Source: Nansenia antarctica
Lineage: Eukaryota > Chordata > Actinopteri > Argentiniformes > Microstomatidae
Direction: 5' to 3'
DNA: 64,000 bases
NCBI GenBank assembly: GCA_963989245.1
Contig: OZ022353.1
Span: 27,195,593 to 27,259,592 of the forward strand
Below the pieces are notes generated by a model that saw nothing but the letters and a program-made list of their open reading frames with translations, had not been told where the DNA came from and searched no databases. A program made the translations under genes and the position numbers. Position 1 is the first letter of the stretch. Each line of letters starts with the position of its first letter. Positions 29,581-40,447 of the stretch are shown here, one piece after another.

Positions 29581-31100
29581 GCATTAAAGTATTCAGCTCA
29601 TTTGCCAGGGAGACATCATTGTTCAGCTTGGGGGGGGTGCCTTTGTAGTCTGTCATCGTTCTGAGGCCTTGCCACATACTGCGCGAGTCCGCCTTTTCGA
29701 ACTGTAGCTCCACTTTATCCCTGTACCGCCCCTTGGCCTCTCTCACTGTTCTCCGTAGGTTGTAGCGCACGGCCTTGTGCTCGTTCATGTTGCCTGTCGC
29801 GAGCCCGTCGTTGTAGGCTGAGGTGGGCGCATTCAGAGCTTCGCAGACAGATTTGTCTACCCAAGGCTTTTGGTTTGGGAAGACTCTAATTGTAGTGGAG
29901 GGGACTATTTCTTTTACCAGAGTACCAACAAAGTCTTCTGTGTAATAATTTATGTTGTCTGTGTTTTCACGGAACACGCTCCAGTCTGCGCAGTCGAGTG
30001 CAGCTTGGAGCGTGTTCTCCGAGTCCTCAGACCATCGCGTCACTTCTCGCGTTTCCGCGGGAGCGCGCTTGAGGCTTTGTTTATATCGTGGCACAAGGAA
30101 AATGGCGCTGTGGTCAGATTTACCGAAGGGACTAAGAGACTGTGCCTTATAGCCTTCTTTAAATTGCGAATAGCAATGGTCAAGTATATTCTCGCCCCTA
30201 GTGGGGCAGGTCACATGCTGATAGAAGTTCTGTAAAACTTTTTTAAGGTTCGCCTTGTTAAAGTCCCCCGCCATCACAATAGCAGCATCTGGATTAGCTG
30301 TCTGGATTTTGTTTACCTCTTCGTGAAGCTGAGAAAGCGCTGCCTCAGTGTTGGCCTGGGGAGGAATATAAACAGCGATCGAGATGACCGCCGAGAATTC
30401 TCTCGGGATGAAAAATGGTTGGCACTTGATGGTTATATATTCCAGGTTGGCAGAGCAGTGGTCGGATAGATCCTTCACGTTCCCCGCGGCACACCAGGCG
30501 TTGTTGACCATGAACATCACTCCTCCTCCCCTCATCTTCCCAGATTCCTCTGTTCTGTCCTTACGTTGAACAGAGAAGTTGTCTGCCGGTTGAATGGCGT
30601 GGTCTGGGATCTCCGATGTCAACCAAGTCTCAGTGAAACAAAGGACGTTGCAGTCTCGGATGTCTCTCTGGAATTTAATCCTTGCTCTGATATCGTCAAG
30701 TTTGTTACATATGGACTGAACATTGGCCAGCAAAATGCTGGGGAGCGGTTGTCTATGGGCTCTTTGCCTTAGTTTATTCCTGATGCCTGCTCGCTTCCCT
30801 CGCCTTCTTCCTCGCCTTCTTCGTCTGGGGGAGAAGTTGTCGTTGTTTACCGTCGGAGGGCTGATGATCTCCACCGGCCATTGTTCGGCTCGCCATTGTT
30901 CTTCAGCGAGCCGGTCTAGAAAGCTATCCAGACGGTGAGTAGTTTGTAATCCGATGTCAATAAGTGTCTGGCGGCTATATGCATTAAATGCACTAGTAGT
31001 TGGTGCATTAAAAACACGTAGAACTATCAAAATTAACAAAATCAAGCACAATCTCGACAGAGCCCACAGAGAGGCGGCCGGACAGTGCGGCGCCATGACA
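29564..31100 (-). CDS. LINE apurinic-type endonuclease and linker
   Basis: The frame, which opens in gypsy DNA upstream, becomes LINE at 31100. A hydrophobic N-terminal segment (LCLILLILIVLRV) is followed by a basic RRRRRGRRRGKR stretch, then endonuclease motifs ILLANVQSICNKLDDIR, LCFTETWL (catalytic Glu), GGGVMFMVNN, VMAGDFNKAN (Asp/Asn) and FGKSDHSAIFL (Asp-His). A linker leads toward RT. The enzyme nicks target DNA for target-primed reverse transcription. The frame ends at a premature stop at 29564 because of a one-base shift near 29590; RT continues in the neighbouring frame. Confidence 0.88.
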
Positions 31101-31169
31101 CACTTGGCCGGGTTAACAATGAGGCCGCGCGCGCTGAGCCGCTCGAACAGCTGCCGGAGGTGTGTCAGG

Positions 31170-31927
31170 TAGGGCTGCAACTAACGATTATTTTGGTAGT
31201 CGACTAATCTGTCGATTATTTTTGCGATTAGTCGCGATTAGTCGTGTGGCTTTTCGCTGCGCATAAATGGCGACGCAGAAGCATAAATCCAGCTTAACTA
31301 GCTATCTAACCTAACGTTACGCCAAGCTACAGCTGCTCACAGAGCTAGTTGATTGGGTAGCTAGCATTGCTGGCTAGACTACAGACAGCTCACGTTAGTA
31401 GGCTACGCTTGGCGCTGTTTATCTTACAGACAGCTCGCTGGTGGACTCAACATAATTGAAATAGCATTCACTTATCAAGCATCATTCATGATCATCCACC
31501 ATGACTACCTGGTATTTTAATAGCGACCACCCCTCACTTCATTTCATCTCGCGTTCTCCTGGCTTCAACATGGAAAACCCCTGCTACGTAACGTTACATA
31601 CAAGCGCCTCTGTCTGTCACACGGGTGCCACAGGGCAAATAAATTAATAGCACAAACGCTCATAGCATGTACAGCCCTGTCCATGAGACGTTGTTTTCCA
31701 ACATGTAACAGTAAAGCTAACATAAACATTACGACCCTAACAATATAGCGTTAGCCAGTTGGCTAACAACGTTAGCTAAAACTTACCCAGCTGATTCTTG
31801 CATGGCTCCAGGTTTGTTGTTTTTTTCATTTTTTTTTTTTTATACGATGCGTCGACACTAAAATTCCACGTCGACGAGTTTTTATGATCGACGTCGTCGA
31901 TTATGTCGACTAATCGTTGCAGCCCTA
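31170..31927. mobile_element. hAT MITE (TAGGGCTGCAAC ends)
   Basis: 758 bp with inverted ends TAGGGCTGCAACTAACGATT and the complement AATCGTTGCAGCCCTA, subterminal TCGATTA/TCGACTAAT repeats, and a perfect 8-bp TSD GTGTCAGG (31162-31169 and 31928-31935). No transposase. It sits in the RT of the defective gypsy element. Confidence 0.92.
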
Positions 31928-31935
31928 GTGTCAGG

Positions 31936-32328
31936 TGCTCCTCTGCACAGGTGCTGGCTACGAGAATGTCGTCTAAGTAAACAAACAAGAACAGCATTTC
32001 TCGCAGCACAGAGTCCATAAGCCGCTGGAATTTCTGTGCCGCCCCCTTGAGGCCGAAGGGAATCCGCACGAACTCAAAGAGTCCAAACGGCGTAATGACC
32101 GCTGTCTTCGGCACGTCCCGTGCGTGGACCGGTACCTGGTGGTAACCGCGCACCAAGTCCACCTTGGAGAGATGGTGGTCCCTGCCAGGTGGGCAGAGAA
32201 ATCCTGGATGTGCGGAACGGGGTACCGGTCGGGGTCGTGATGTTGTTCAGGCGGCGAAAATCCCCACAGGGGCGCCAACCGCCGTCAGCCTTCGTCACCA
32301 TGTGCAAAGGGGAGGCCCAGAATGGCAC
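31936..32328 (-). pseudogene. Gypsy reverse transcriptase palm fragment
   Basis: Overlapping reverse-strand frames with shifts read KADGGWRPCGDFRRLNNIT, then MDLVRGYHQVPV and AVITPFGLFEFVRIPFGLK, then FVYLDDILVAS (YLDD active site), stopping at the hAT MITE. At least two frameshifts break it. It continues beyond the MITE at 31105-31160 (LTHLRQLFERLSARGLI) up to the LINE. Confidence 0.85.
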
Positions 32329-33095
32329 ACGATGCCCAGGCGCTCCATGGAAGTGAACTCCCCCTTGGTGATGGCGAGCTTAGCCGGGTCGAGGCGTCGA
32401 GCGCGTGTGTAGACCGGGGCGCCGTCTGTGGTGATGTAGTGCTCTACTCCGTGCTTGGCAGCCGCCGATGAAAACGTAGGAGTGGTGAGGTCCGGAAACT
32501 CGGTGAGGAGGCGTTGATACGAGTCTCCGGTGGCTAGCATGTTGGACAGGCTGAGCGTCCCCACACCACCAGGCATGCACGGGTACGTAGCAAAGGAGAC
32601 AGCATCGATGAGGCGACAGTTCGTAACGTCCACCAAGAGGTTGAAGGCACACAAAAAGTCTGCGCCCAGGATGGGAACTGACACTGCGGCCATGATGAAA
32701 TCCCAACCAAAATGCCACCCACTGAAACACATCTCCACGTACCTGGTAGCGTAGGTGCGTATAGGTGTGCCGTTAGCGGCGTCCATCGGGGGGCCGTATC
32801 CACCAACCATGGTGTCCACAGCCGATGCAGGGAGGACGATGTACTTGCCGTCTGCAGGTGGAGCCTCCAGCAGTCCCATCGCTCGTGCCGTTGTTGCGGC
32901 ATCCAACGCCGCTACCACATGGTAATATTTTGTTACATCCTGAGTTATTCCCCTCAGTTCAAACTTGGCTTCGATGTGCTGAAACCATGGCCGGGGGCTG
33001 TGCTGCTCGAACTCGGGTAACTTCATCGCTGCGGCGTAGACGTTAGCTGAGGCTACTGCCGGCGCTATTACAACGTTATCTTGCATTTTTATCAA
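32295..33095 (-). CDS. Gypsy gag-protease, internally shortened
   Basis: 266 residues open from MIKMQDNVVIAP. Residues 1-90 are a Gag N-terminus (KLPEFEQHSPRPWFQHIEAK). Then, without nucleocapsid or CCHC knuckle, the frame passes into protease-like and pre-RT sequence (VPILGADFLCAFNLLVDVTN, LLTEFPDLTTPTF, HGVEHYITTDGAPVYTRARR). The join looks like an in-frame internal deletion. The protease DSG/DTG motif is not visible. A second copy of residues 1-125 lies at 43314-43680 and a piece of the middle at 33707-33848. Confidence 0.8.
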   Translation of the reverse strand: MIKMQDNVVIAPAVASANVYAAAMKLPEFEQHSPRPWFQHIEAKFELRGITQDVTKYYHVVAALDAATTARAMGLLEAPPADGKYIVLPASAVDTMVGGYGPPMDAANGTPIRTYATRYVEMCFSGWHFGWDFIMAAVSVPILGADFLCAFNLLVDVTNCRLIDAVSFATYPCMPGGVGTLSLSNMLATGDSYQRLLTEFPDLTTPTFSSAAAKHGVEHYITTDGAPVYTRARRLDPAKLAITKGEFTSMERLGIVCHSGPPLCTW

Positions 33096-33109
33096 CGTTC
33101 GGGGTCGAG

Positions 33110-33309
33110 TGAGTAGAAACGAGGAGACGGTAGACAGGTTGTCGAGTTGGACGTTTTACTTCCCAACTTTGAATGTCAGAACAGCAGCAATAGTATAACA
33201 GTGCAACAGCATATCGTAACAACAACTTCACGTGAAACTCTTGTGTATCAACAGGTATGACTAACTCTAAACACTACCCAGAAAGCCCCCTGGGTTGAAC
33301 TCTCAACTC
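33110..33309 (-). repeat. Partial 5' LTR of the defective gypsy element
   Basis: 200 bp matching 25916-26115 of the 3' LTR. It is truncated at 33309 and continues directly into the unclassified repeat at 33310. The copy at 43695-43894 is truncated at the same base, showing that this junction predates the tandem duplication. Confidence 0.88.
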
Positions 33310-33695
33310 TGTTCTTATCTTATTTTTTAGGTTTTCTGCCCGAAATGACATGCCCACAGTGAATATAGAATATCTCCACAATCACAGGGGCCTTCATAAT
33401 GATCTTGGTATCAAATGAAAGCTAACACCTGTGGGGTGACTGTAGAAGTGTCAGAATCAAAATATATATTACTGTGTCAGAGTAATTAGAGCTAGAACAT
33501 TGTGAAAAATCACAAATTCACTCTCCGCCTAAAACAAATACAGCTTTTAGAGTGAATATCAGCTTGGAAACCTGACTGAATAAGCCCAAATCATCTAGGA
33601 ATCAGTACTCCAGGGTCTGATGAGTACTTGTGCCAAATTAGATGCTAGTAATGTGAACCAGTGCAACTTTGTTGCATAACTATATGTTATGTTAT
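33310..33695. repeat. Unclassified ~385-bp repeat, copy 1
   Basis: Begins near TTCTTATC...AGGTTTTCTGCCCGAAATGA and ends near CATAACTATATGTTAT. Near-identical to 43895-44281 and clearly related to 48604-48970. No ORF, TIR or poly-A was identified. Confidence 0.8.
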
Positions 33696-33848
33696 GGGGA
33701 TGATCTGCAAAGGAGACAGCATCGATGAGGCGACAGTTCGTAACGTCCACCAAGAGGTTGAAGGCACACAAAAAGTCTGCGCCCAGGATGGGAACTGACA
33801 CTGCGGCCATGATGAAATCCCAACCAAAATGCCACCCACTGAAACACA

Positions 33849-36800
33849 CAGACCTTAGAAAGACGGTTCTTAAGGACCCCGTTCATCCTCTCTACCATCC
33901 CCTGGCTTTGAGGTGAGTAAATACACCCAAATCTCTGCTTGATTCCCAACTTTTGTAGTATAAGCTTTACCGTCTTATCCACAAATTCCTTACCATTGTC
34001 TGACGCTATCCTATCTGGAATTCCAAACCTAGGTATGAATTCCCTGCATAGGAACTTTGCTACAGACTGAGCATCCTTTTTTCGAGTGGGGCATGCTTCT
34101 ACCCATCTGCTGAACCTGTCCACTACAACTAACATGTACCTGTATCCTGCAACAGGACGAATCATGTCCACATAGTCAATCACCAAATGTTTCATTGGCC
34201 CGTTTGGGGTAGGGATATGCCCAGTTCCCACTGGTATTCCAGGTCTGATATTGTTTTTCAAACAGACCACACATTGACCAAGGATATGGTCTATTTGTTC
34301 CAATAAATATGGAGCCCATAAACCATATTCCTTGGTGATCTTGCGTCTTACCTCCCCCCTGGCCACATGTGCTAATCCATGGGCTTCCTGTATCAGCATG
34401 CCTAATAAATCTGGGGGTGCCACAACCAGTCCCTCATGATTTCTCCATAGACCTGTGTCATCCTGACTAGCCCCCCTTGTTAACCATAGGTTTTTGTCTA
34501 GCGCATTTGCCCCACTCTGTAACATCAACAAATCCTCAAGCGTGACCATGCCCTGTAACTGTGCTTCATGTGTGACCAGCAGAACTTTACCTGCTTTGTC
34601 TGCTCCTGTAATGGCTTTGGCTGCATCATCTGCAGCCCTGTTACCTTGTGTGACATGTGATGAGTCAGATCTGTGTGCGGCACACTTCACTATGGCTAAT
34701 TCCCTTGGTTTCATCATGGCTTGTAACAGCTTCATGATTTGAGCGTGGTGCTGAATAGGCGAACCATCAGTTTTCTTAAAACCCCGTCCCTTCCATACAG
34801 CTCCATGTAGATGACACACATTATGGGCGTAGGCAGAGTCGGTGTACACTGTCACTCTTCGTCCGGTTCCCAAGTTGCATGCTTCTGTGAGGGCAATCAA
34901 CTCAGCCAACTGAGCTGAACAAGGCTGAGGAACAGCCTCGGCTTGTTCCACAATGAACCCTGAATTTTGGGATCGGACTATGGCATACCCAGCACGTAAA
35001 CTTTCTCCTACCCGGTAACAAGATCCATCAGTCCAATACTCAACGTCAGCTTCCTTTAAAGGCAAAGCTAGTAGATCTGCTCTAAGCTTAGAGTACCTCA
35101 TAGCTTCCTTCACACAATCGTGTGGTTCCCCATCTTCTGGGGTTGGCAAGGTCTCTGCTGGGTTAAGTGTGTTACATCTTAGTAATGTTACATCTTCCCT
35201 TTCCAACATCCTGTAATAATTCCTAATCCTAGGCATCGTCAAAGTATACTTGCCTTGATTCAAAAGATTCCTTAGACTGTGGTGGCAGAGAATGGTAATT
35301 GGGTACCCCATTGTTAAGGTTGTTGCCTTCTCGTACATAAGATATGCCCCGGCCATTGCTCTGTAGCATGGCGCGAAACCCATTTCTACCTCTGAATATG
35401 CGACAGAGTAATAGGCTATGGGCTGTGGACTAGGTCCAATGCCTGTTGGTTGCGTAAGAACAGCGCAGGCATACTTCCCTTTGGCTGAAGAAGAAACATA
35501 CAATCCAAATTCTTTGGAATAATCTGGAAGCGCTAAAGCTGGCGCTTCTTGCAATTTGTGTTTAATTGTCTCAAACGCCAAATCAGCTTCCCTTGTCCAA
35601 GTAATGCAACATTGGAGTTTATCACTACCTGTTTCCTTAATCATCCCCCTCAATGGAGCGACCAGTCTAGTGTAATCCTCCACCCATGCTGAACTATACC
35701 CAGTAATGCCCAAAAACATCATCATTTCCCTAACCGTTCGTGGTTTTGGAGCCTTCTGAATAGCTTCCAAGTGTTCATTAGTGACACTGCGATGTCCCTG
35801 TGTAATAGATTGTCCTAAGTAAGTTACCTTTTCCTGGCAATACTGTAGCTTCTTTTTAGACACCTTGTGTCCCTTCTCCGCCAAAACCTTTAACAGTTTA
35901 ACGGAATCCCTGTGACATGTTTCTTCATCTGGGGCACAAAGGAGTATGTCATCCATGTACTGAATGGCAGTACTACTTATCGTCTGCCCTAACCCGTCTA
36001 AGTCCTCCTTCAAGACCTGATTAAAAACATGAGGACTGTGTTTGTACCCTTGTGGCATTCTGGTATATTGATAATGTTGACCTTTGTAGGTAAACCCAAA
36101 TAACCCTTGACTTTCTACACTAAGAGGTATAGAAAAGAAAGCCCCGCATAAATCAATCACTGTAAATACTTTGGCTGTAGATGGAATCTGAGTCAACAGC
36201 ACATGAGGATCAGGAACTTCAGCTGGATAGCTGACAACTACCTCATTCACAGCCCGTAGGTCATGTACCAGACGATATGAACCATCAGGTTTCGTTACTG
36301 GCAGAAGAGGTGTGTTACTTAACGGATATTGAGTTATCTTCAAGACTCCTGCCTCTAACAATCCTTTGATCTGTGGCTCAATTCCATCAATTGCTTCCTG
36401 TTTCAATGGGTATTGGTTTTTCCAAGGGGGTTTTGCACCCGGTATGAGTTCAACTCTCAATGGACGAGCTGATTTCACAAATCCAATGTCTGTACTGTTC
36501 TTTGCCCACAGGTCTGCTGGCACATTCTGTATCATTTCTTCTCTGAGGTCTTTTTCAGGTTGTACAGGAAGGATTAGTTGGTTCATTAGCTTCACAGTCT
36601 GCGGATGTCCTATTCCTTGAGCAGAGATCATCAGTTTTGTGAACTGTCCATCAATGCTCCTCCAGATAGCAGGGTTTTCTTTTGTCGTTACAAATCTGGC
36701 TTTTTCTGAGTCTGCCATCATTGCCCCTAAATGCTTCTGTTTATAGTGTTCAGATATCATAAGTGTCACATGAGGGATGCTACCCTCAATCTTATGCTCC

Positions 36801-37492
36801 TGATCTAGATAAGTGTCACTGTTTATCTTCATAGCCACTCCCTGAGGGCCTAGGATTATACAACTTGTACTAAGCTGTACCTGTTTTGGCTGATGCTTCA
36901 GCCACTCATCTGGGTTTGCATCTGCAACTTCTCTAAAATACTGGAGTGTACAATGCAATGGATCAGTAGGCCTTCTGGCCTCTGACATGTGTGCCAGGAT
37001 ATAATTGTCCCACATCCTTGCTGGTTCCATTAGGTCTGGGCTAAGCCCTCCCACCCAATACACCATAGATGCGTTGTTGTCCATCATGACAGACAGCTGT
37101 CTGTTCTCTTGTGGCACTGTCACCCGACAGCCGTCAGGTGTGCATTTCACTGTACAATTCAATTGGCATAGTGCATCTCTCCCTAGTAGCCCTATTGGCG
37201 TGTGTTCTGATACAAGTTTTGACAGATCTGCTCTCTGTCCTTTGTACTCTAAGCTTACAAGCTCAGTGGTAGGGATCAGCTGTTTAATTCCCTCGAATCC
37301 GATTGTCTTCACATATTTCCCAGACATAGGAAGGTGCGTGGCATCTTCAGGCTTCAGACAGGTGTAGGCTGCTCCACTGTCCACCATCAATTCTAATGGA
37401 CGTTGGTTGACCGACACCCATATGGTAGGTTCATCTTCAGGCCTGTTTGTCACCACCAGCTGGCACCCCCCTCTCGGATCTTCTGGGCACCC
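33849..37492 (-). CDS. Retroviral Pol (protease, RT, RNase H, integrase), 3'-truncated
   Basis: Open in the same frame as gag directly after its TAG; the first Met is at 37456. Motifs: LMVDSGAAYTCL (protease active site), RLVHDLRAVN and FTVIDLCGAFFSIPL (RT, first Asp), MPQGYKHSPHVFNQVL, YMDDILL (about 500 residues in), an RNase H of the retroviral type with YWTDGSCYRVG (about 805) and VYTDSAYAHNVCH, the integrase zinc domain with HGLAHVARGEVRRK and CVVCLKN, and a core with IDYVDMI, ASDNGKEFVDK and GMVERMNGVLKN (D, D, E). Translation then runs at 33848 into about 50 residues of antisense-free gypsy DNA before a stop, so the extreme C-terminus is lost. No stop or frameshift interrupts about 1,200 codons. 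Confidence 0.93.
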
Positions 37493-37500
37493 CTATAGCC
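37485..37500 (-). promoter_or_regulatory. Predicted gag-pol stop-codon readthrough site
   Basis: gag ends with TAG (37493-37495), followed on the reverse strand by GGGTGCCC, and the pol frame continues without shift. In murine leukaemia-type viruses a UAG followed by G-rich sequence and a pseudoknot is read through at a few percent. The same frame and the same stop type are seen here. A downstream pseudoknot cannot be shown by eye. Confidence 0.65.
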
Positions 37501-39655
37501 CAGCTGCTGGGCCTCCGTAGGGGTTCACCACTCCTGGAGCCGGTGTAGCAGGGGGATTATATCTTCCTTTTTGTTTCCCCCCTGCGCCCCCCTGGTTCTT
37601 CTTCCAGCAGGTACGGGCTAAGTGTCCATGCTGGCCACATTGGAAACATGGTCCTAACATCTTCTTCCCGGCTGCGGTCCATCCCTCTTGTGGTGGTCCT
37701 TGGCCAGGCTGGTTGTATGGCTGGTACGGAACCACTTGCACCCCTGGTGGCCCCTGTGGGTATGGATACCCCCCTTGTGGCCCCTGTGGGTATGACTGGG
37801 GAGGGACAGTTTGCAGTTGCTGTGGCTGAGATGGGACCTGTAGGGCTATAGTCTGCACTCTCTCTCTGGTTTTCTTGCCTTCAGTCAATTGTACTTGAGT
37901 TAATTTTCTGAGTGAGTCTTCGTCTTGTGCCTTCTGTATCTGAATCTTCTTTCTAAATAATTCTACTTGGTGTGCTACGTTGTCTATATAAACAGCCTTG
38001 TTCATGTGTCGTAGCCCCACCACTTCTGCTAACTTGTTCTTAACTGGGGTAGGGAGACCTTGTTGAATCTTTTCCCTGATTATGGCTTTTTCTAACGGGT
38101 TATCTTCGGCATCCTTCCCTGTCACACTTCTCCATTGAGAGTGCACACGGGCAACAAAACCCCTGGGATTCTCATCTTCTCCCAGTGGCATCACAATGAT
38201 ATTGTCTGGGTGAATGTGAGTAGGGTATGTCTCTCTGATTGCCTTCCACAGCCTGCCTCTGTTTGCTGCGAAGAGCTCTGGGTCATAAACTGATGTACCG
38301 ATATATTTATGAAGTCCTGCCTTCGTCAATATTTCCTGCATGGTGTCCAATCCTGTAATAAAGGCTAAGAGTCTTTTCAGGTCTCCCATCGCGGCCTGCG
38401 TCCCTGTCAGTCTCACGTCCATCTCGGTAGTCCATGGGTGACCCCCATCTTCCAGGACTGGGAGTTTTTCGATCACTTCAGACAGATCTGTATGACCCCA
38501 AGGACGATATTCTATCTTGTTATCTCGAATCAGCACCGGGAAGGTCCCCTGAATTTCCTCTTCCTCCGATGCCTTCCCTCTTGGTCTTAGGCCATAATTG
38601 CTTACTAGTGGCTTCGTTTTTTCGTCCCGCCTTGGTGTCGCTGTAGACCTTGGGAGGTTCGGCTGGGATGTATGATGTGATGTCACTTGAGCTACCTGTT
38701 CTTCCAGTTCCTCTATTTGTCGTCTGTGACTTTCCTCCTCTCTTAGGATTCTCTCATGGAGTTTTCTTGCCTTCTTTCTTAACTCCTCCTCATCCTTTTT
38801 CACCCTTTCTTCCTCCTCTTCCTCCAACATCTTCTTCTTTTGCTTTAAGCTCCCTTTCTTCTTCTCTATCTTCAGAGACTCCTGCTCATCTTCAGAACCA
38901 CTTTCTTCTTTTCCCTTTTTATAGCGTCTTGTCCCTCCCTGCTTTTCGGCCCTGGCTATTAGTTTTCTGATCTGAGCACTGTAACCTCCCTGTGCATTGC
39001 TGTCAGCACCTGAACATTCGCCATCACCTCCACTGCCATCTTCACTGTCATCTGTCTTGTTCTCTGGTTCGAAATCCACGGTCACTTTCGCTCTTCCCCT
39101 CTCTAGTACATTTTCACCCTCATCTTTGATAGTGAAGGCTCCGTTCGTACTTAGGACGGGGACCTGAGGGTAGATCCGCTGAGAATTGTCCTCCAGTATC
39201 TTGGCATAGGGAGGAGGACTGGAGATTGGAGCTGTGTGTGAGAATGGAATGTTCACTTTCTCTTCCATTGCTTTGGCCAATTCATCTCTTTTTTCTGGAT
39301 CCATGTGAGCTGTTTTCTCATTCCAAGCTAATGCTACTTTCTGCCCCTCTACCTTGAAGAGGTCTAAAATAGCTAACTCTAACCTGCGTTTCTCTGATCT
39401 AATCTTTCCTTTTTGATGCGCCTTATGTGCATTGATAAGTATCTCCAATGTTGCAATTAATTGTAAGTTAAAGGTGCCCTCTTCTGGCCATGGTTGTTCA
39501 ATGTCTGCCCAACGAATATTCCATTTCGTTGACATTTTGCTAATTTCTTTAACAAGAGGATTCATTTTTTCCACTATAGCCACAGGGGATGAATTTGCTA
39601 ATATTCCCTTATCTGTATAAACAGCCCTCACAATTTTACTGGGTTTGGCTCCCAT
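37493..39655 (-). CDS. Retroviral Gag, 720 residues
   Basis: I prefer the ATG at 39653-39655 over an in-frame ATG 24 nt upstream, because it gives Met-Gly-Ala-Lys-Pro-Ser, an N-myristoylation signal as in many retroviral matrix proteins. Order: matrix-like N-terminus with a PPPYAK sequence near residue 150 (possible PPPY late-domain motif for budding); an acidic and then highly charged coiled-coil stretch (about 285-335, EEEEERVKKDEEELRKKARK); a capsid-like region with LIRDNKIEYRPWGH and LAFITGLDTMQEIL; a Pro/Gln/Gly-rich segment; and one CCHC knuckle CFQCGQHGHLARTC (about 670). At 720 residues it is long for a gamma-type Gag. The stop is TAG followed by GGG. Confidence 0.92.
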   Translation of the reverse strand: MGAKPSKIVRAVYTDKGILANSSPVAIVEKMNPLVKEISKMSTKWNIRWADIEQPWPEEGTFNLQLIATLEILINAHKAHQKGKIRSEKRRLELAILDLFKVEGQKVALAWNEKTAHMDPEKRDELAKAMEEKVNIPFSHTAPISSPPPYAKILEDNSQRIYPQVPVLSTNGAFTIKDEGENVLERGRAKVTVDFEPENKTDDSEDGSGGDGECSGADSNAQGGYSAQIRKLIARAEKQGGTRRYKKGKEESGSEDEQESLKIEKKKGSLKQKKKMLEEEEEERVKKDEEELRKKARKLHERILREEESHRRQIEELEEQVAQVTSHHTSQPNLPRSTATPRRDEKTKPLVSNYGLRPRGKASEEEEIQGTFPVLIRDNKIEYRPWGHTDLSEVIEKLPVLEDGGHPWTTEMDVRLTGTQAAMGDLKRLLAFITGLDTMQEILTKAGLHKYIGTSVYDPELFAANRGRLWKAIRETYPTHIHPDNIIVMPLGEDENPRGFVARVHSQWRSVTGKDAEDNPLEKAIIREKIQQGLPTPVKNKLAEVVGLRHMNKAVYIDNVAHQVELFRKKIQIQKAQDEDSLRKLTQVQLTEGKKTRERVQTIALQVPSQPQQLQTVPPQSYPQGPQGGYPYPQGPPGVQVVPYQPYNQPGQGPPQEGWTAAGKKMLGPCFQCGQHGHLARTCWKKNQGGAGGKQKGRYNPPATPAPGVVNPYGGPAAGL

Positions 39656-40136
39656 GTCTGAAATATTTATACTGCTCAATATGCTGAAAGTATGCTATAA
39701 GGTGTACTTTTCTTACAACCCACCTTCTGTTGCCGTATCTGCTAAACAGATGCTAGTCCAACTTTTAACTGTGTCAACTGTCTACACAGAACATTACAAT
39801 TCAGAACAACGGATTGTTTCAGTGGTATTGTGTATTATTGACTTAAATGTAATCTATGTGTGTGTGTTTTAATCTAAATGTTTTTCCCTTATTGTGTATG
39901 AATGTGTGTCACTTAATTGCTCAATCAATACTAAGTATAGTTCAGGTCAACTTAATTATTAAACTACAAAGGCTGTTCAACACAATTTATCAAATTACAA
40001 AGGCAGGTCACGCTCTAAGTCTTTCTGATCCACAAACCCTTGATTGATCAATCCTCAGATAGAAACTGTTCTGCTATTCTTTAATCAAAAACTGTGAAAA
40101 AGAACTTAACTTGAAATAAAAAGATGTAAAACACGA

Positions 40137-40310
40137 ATATTAATTACAACCTGTAAAGAAATCGATTTGTTATTTGGAAGGAATAAAATGATTAATTATT
40201 AATTACAATCTGTAAAGAAATCGACTTGTTATTTGGAAGGAATAAAATGATTAATTATTAATTACAATCTGTAAAGAAATCGACTTGTTATTTGAAAGGA
40301 ATGCATAATT
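40137..40310. repeat. 59-bp tandem repeat, three copies
   Basis: The unit with CTGTAAAGAAATCGACTTG and ATTTGGAAGGAATAAAATGA repeats at a 59-bp period (CTGT at 40151, 40210, 40269); the third copy is diverged at its end. It lies in the provirus leader. Confidence 0.85.
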
Positions 40311-40387
40311 AATTAGACTTAGTCATTGACACTTCATTGATGTAAACCTGTGAAAGAAAACGTTATCATTGGACTATTACAATCTGT

Positions 40388-40447
40388 CCACTAGATGGCG
40401 GCAAGCAACCGAAAATGTCTTATCGTGTTCCGTCCACTAGATGGCGG
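40388..40447. promoter_or_regulatory. Two CTCF-consensus matches in the provirus leader
   Basis: CCACTAGATGGCGG occurs at 40388-40401 and 40434-40447, same orientation, 46 bp apart, within a 26-bp direct repeat. Each fits the vertebrate CTCF core CCASYAGRKGGCRS at every position. Binding is an inference; the motif match is direct. Confidence 0.6.

Larger units (their letters stand above)
27812..31100 (-). mobile_element. Near-full-length LINE (Rex1/CR1-like), 3,289 bp
   Basis: Inserted in the gypsy RT. Target duplication CACTT (27807-27811 and 31101-31105); removing the LINE restores the gypsy codons around NPAKCQFGVPS. It contains endonuclease and RT coding regions and a 3' tail with TGTACATGTGACCAATAAAA and AACTTG repeats. 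Only one frameshift breaks the coding sequence, so it is fairly young. Confidence 0.9.
25916..33309 (-). mobile_element. Defective Ty3/gypsy element with LINE and MITE insertions
   Basis: Reverse-strand order: partial 5' LTR (33110-33309), shortened gag-protease (32295-33095), RT (31936-32328), a hAT MITE (31170-31927), more RT, a LINE (27812-31100), RT end, RNase H and integrase (26422-27806), tail, polypurine tract and full 3' LTR (25916-26188). The 5' LTR lost its outer part at 33309, where a different repeat begins, so no TSD can be read. The internal gag deletion and cut integrase make it defective independently of the insertions. Confidence 0.88.
32590..33706. repeat. Tandem duplication unit, copy 1
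   Basis: The segment from gypsy gag (GCAAAGGAGACAGC at 32590) through the LTR, the unclassified repeat and the first bases of a LINE (GGGGATGATCT) is repeated from 33707. The two copies join at GCAAAGGAG, a short homology present at both breakpoints. Confidence 0.85.

Noticed and set aside
33595..33849. Short ORF bridging the repeat and gypsy gag
   Set aside because: A chimera created by the tandem-duplication junction.
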